The notes beneath the pieces are model-generated. The model was not told the DNA's origin and made no database searches. It saw nothing but the letters and a program-made list of their open reading frames with translations. A stretch of 45,156 nt of DNA from Bacteroidales bacterium. GTDB lineage: Bacteria; Bacteroidota; Bacteroidia; Bacteroidales; UBA4181. Shown piece by piece: positions 44,443-45,156 of this stretch. The position numbers and the translations under genes were made by a program. Position 1 is the first letter of the stretch; the number at the start of each line of letters is the position of its first letter. The stretch lies in assembly GCA_031275285.1 (NCBI GenBank), contig JAISOY010000083.1, positions 1-45,156 on the forward strand, given 5' to 3'.

Positions 44443-45156
44443 TTAAAAATCAGCATTTTTAGGTGTCCTTGGAAAAGGTATGACATCACGGATATTCGCC
44501 ATTCCTGTTACAAAAAGCAATAACCGTTCAAATCCCAGTCCAAATCCGCTGTGCGGAGCGGTTCCGAATTTGCGGGTTTCAAGGTACCACCACATATCTT
44601 TTTCCGGTATTTCTAATTCCTGAATACGTGTTTTTAGTTTGATATAATCTTCTTCACGTTGCGAACCACCGATAATTTCCCCGATTTTCGGGAAAAGTAC
44701 ATCCATGGCACGGACTGTCTTACCATCATCATTTTGCTTCATATAGAAAGCTTTGATTTCCCGAGGATAATCAGTCAGTATTACCGGTTTTTTAAAATGC
44801 TTTTCTACCAGGTAACGTTCGTGTTCGGATTGCAGGTCAACTCCCCAGCTTACCGGAAATTCAAACTTTTGCCCTGCTTTTTCTAGTATTTCAATGCCTT
44901 CAGTATAACTCAACCGGACGAAATCATTTTTTACAACGAAGCGGAGACGTTCCACTAACTCTTTATCATACATATCAGATAAGAATTGCAGATCATCCAT
45001 GCAATTATCCAATGCATAATTGATCAAATATTTCAGGAACTCTTCCGCCAGATCCATATTCTCCTTGATTTCATAAAAGGCCATTTCCGGTTCAATCATC
45101 CAGAATTCCGAAAGATGACGTGGAGTATTCGAATTTTCAGCACGAAAAGTAGGTCC
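44443..45156 (-). CDS. asnS: Asparaginyl-tRNA synthetase, C-terminal part (cut by right edge)
   Basis: The frame runs off the right edge; 237 residues are visible. It has class II motifs: [19 protein letters not shown] followed by MIEPEMAF (motif 2 region) and the C-terminal motif 3 [15 protein letters not shown], ending with [16 protein letters not shown], typical of AsnS. It charges tRNA-Asn. It is upstream of rpoN on the same strand with a gap of 121 bases. The N-terminal anticodon-binding domain lies outside the window. Confidence 0.95.
   Translation of the reverse strand, partial: GPTFRAENSNTPRHLSEFWMIEPEMAFYEIKENMDLAEEFLKYLINYALDNCMDDLQFLSDMYDKELVERLRFVVKNDFVRLSYTEGIEILEKAGQKFEFPVSWGVDLQSEHERYLVEKHFKKPVILTDYPREIKAFYMKQNDDGKTVRAMDVLFPKIGEIIGGSQREEDYIKLKTRIQELEIPEKDMWWYLETRKFGTAPHSGFGLGFERLLLFVTGMANIRDVIPFPRTPKNADF

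Noticed and set aside
1-45156. CRISPR arrays, insertion sequences, rRNA genes
   Set aside because: No regularly spaced repeats, transposase genes or rRNA sequence were seen on reading both strands.

Overview
This window looks like chromosome from a Bacteroidota bacterium, most likely of the order Bacteroidales. The signs are the promoter -7 element TAnnTTTG upstream of many genes, few Shine-Dalgarno sequences, many short-signal lipoproteins, an AT-rich sequence, and families typical of the phylum (NodT-type RND tripartite pump with a lipoprotein adaptor, DUF5106 thioredoxin-fold protein, ArsF/ArsG-type proteins, the asnS-rpoN-PAP2-like cluster). Species cannot be told from the sequence alone.

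Region 1 (1-3420) appears to be the right end of an integrated genomic island. It carries the 3' part of an unrecognised gene, an MBL-fold hydrolase gene 3 bases behind it, and a convergent tyrosine recombinase. The island ends at a 20-base sequence that matches the 3' acceptor end of tmRNA (CAGCTCCACCA), followed by a long perfect terminator hairpin. I infer integration into the 3' end of ssrA. Region 2 (3421-5881) is a scar-like stretch: a frameshifted gene remnant, then a complete type IV AbiEi/AbiEii toxin-antitoxin pair with a promoter and palindromic leader.

Region 3 (5882-14732) has a YghO-like acetyltransferase, an AraC regulator, and a four-gene MarR-RND efflux operon (regulator, adaptor lipoprotein, inner-membrane pump, outer-membrane lipoprotein) closed by a terminator. 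Region 4 (14733-20175) is a metalloid and redox zone. An AraC regulator faces two DUF4405-like membrane genes, with a 12-bp direct repeat spaced 21 bp between them. Next comes an ArsR-controlled operon of two CxxC thioredoxin-like proteins, a DsbD-like ArsG permease, an ArsP-type permease and an ArsN1-like acetyltransferase. This set points to organoarsenical resistance (for example arsinothricin, trivalent methyl- or aromatic arsenicals). Matching palindromes lie in both ArsR-linked promoters.

Region 5 (20214-23890, minus strand) is an apparent three-gene operon: DUF2089 regulator, PH-like/alpha-beta hydrolase fusion, YIP1-family protein with a DUF3887-like tail. Region 6 (24095-31008) holds a POT peptide transporter, an inositol-phosphatase family enzyme, an SDR, a tiny lipoprotein with a predicted outer-membrane protein, tRNA-Gly and tRNA-Leu, and a DUF5106/TlpA-like protein.

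Region 7 (31106-45156) is mostly core genome: carA, an S41 C-terminal processing protease, lpxI, a small membrane protein, purB, the conserved thrS-infC-rpmI-rplT cluster with terminator, a YcxB-like protein, rlmD, and the minus-strand series asnS (cut by the window edge), rpoN, PAP2-like protein and a possible 41-residue protein. No CRISPR array, rRNA, insertion sequence or replication origin was seen.
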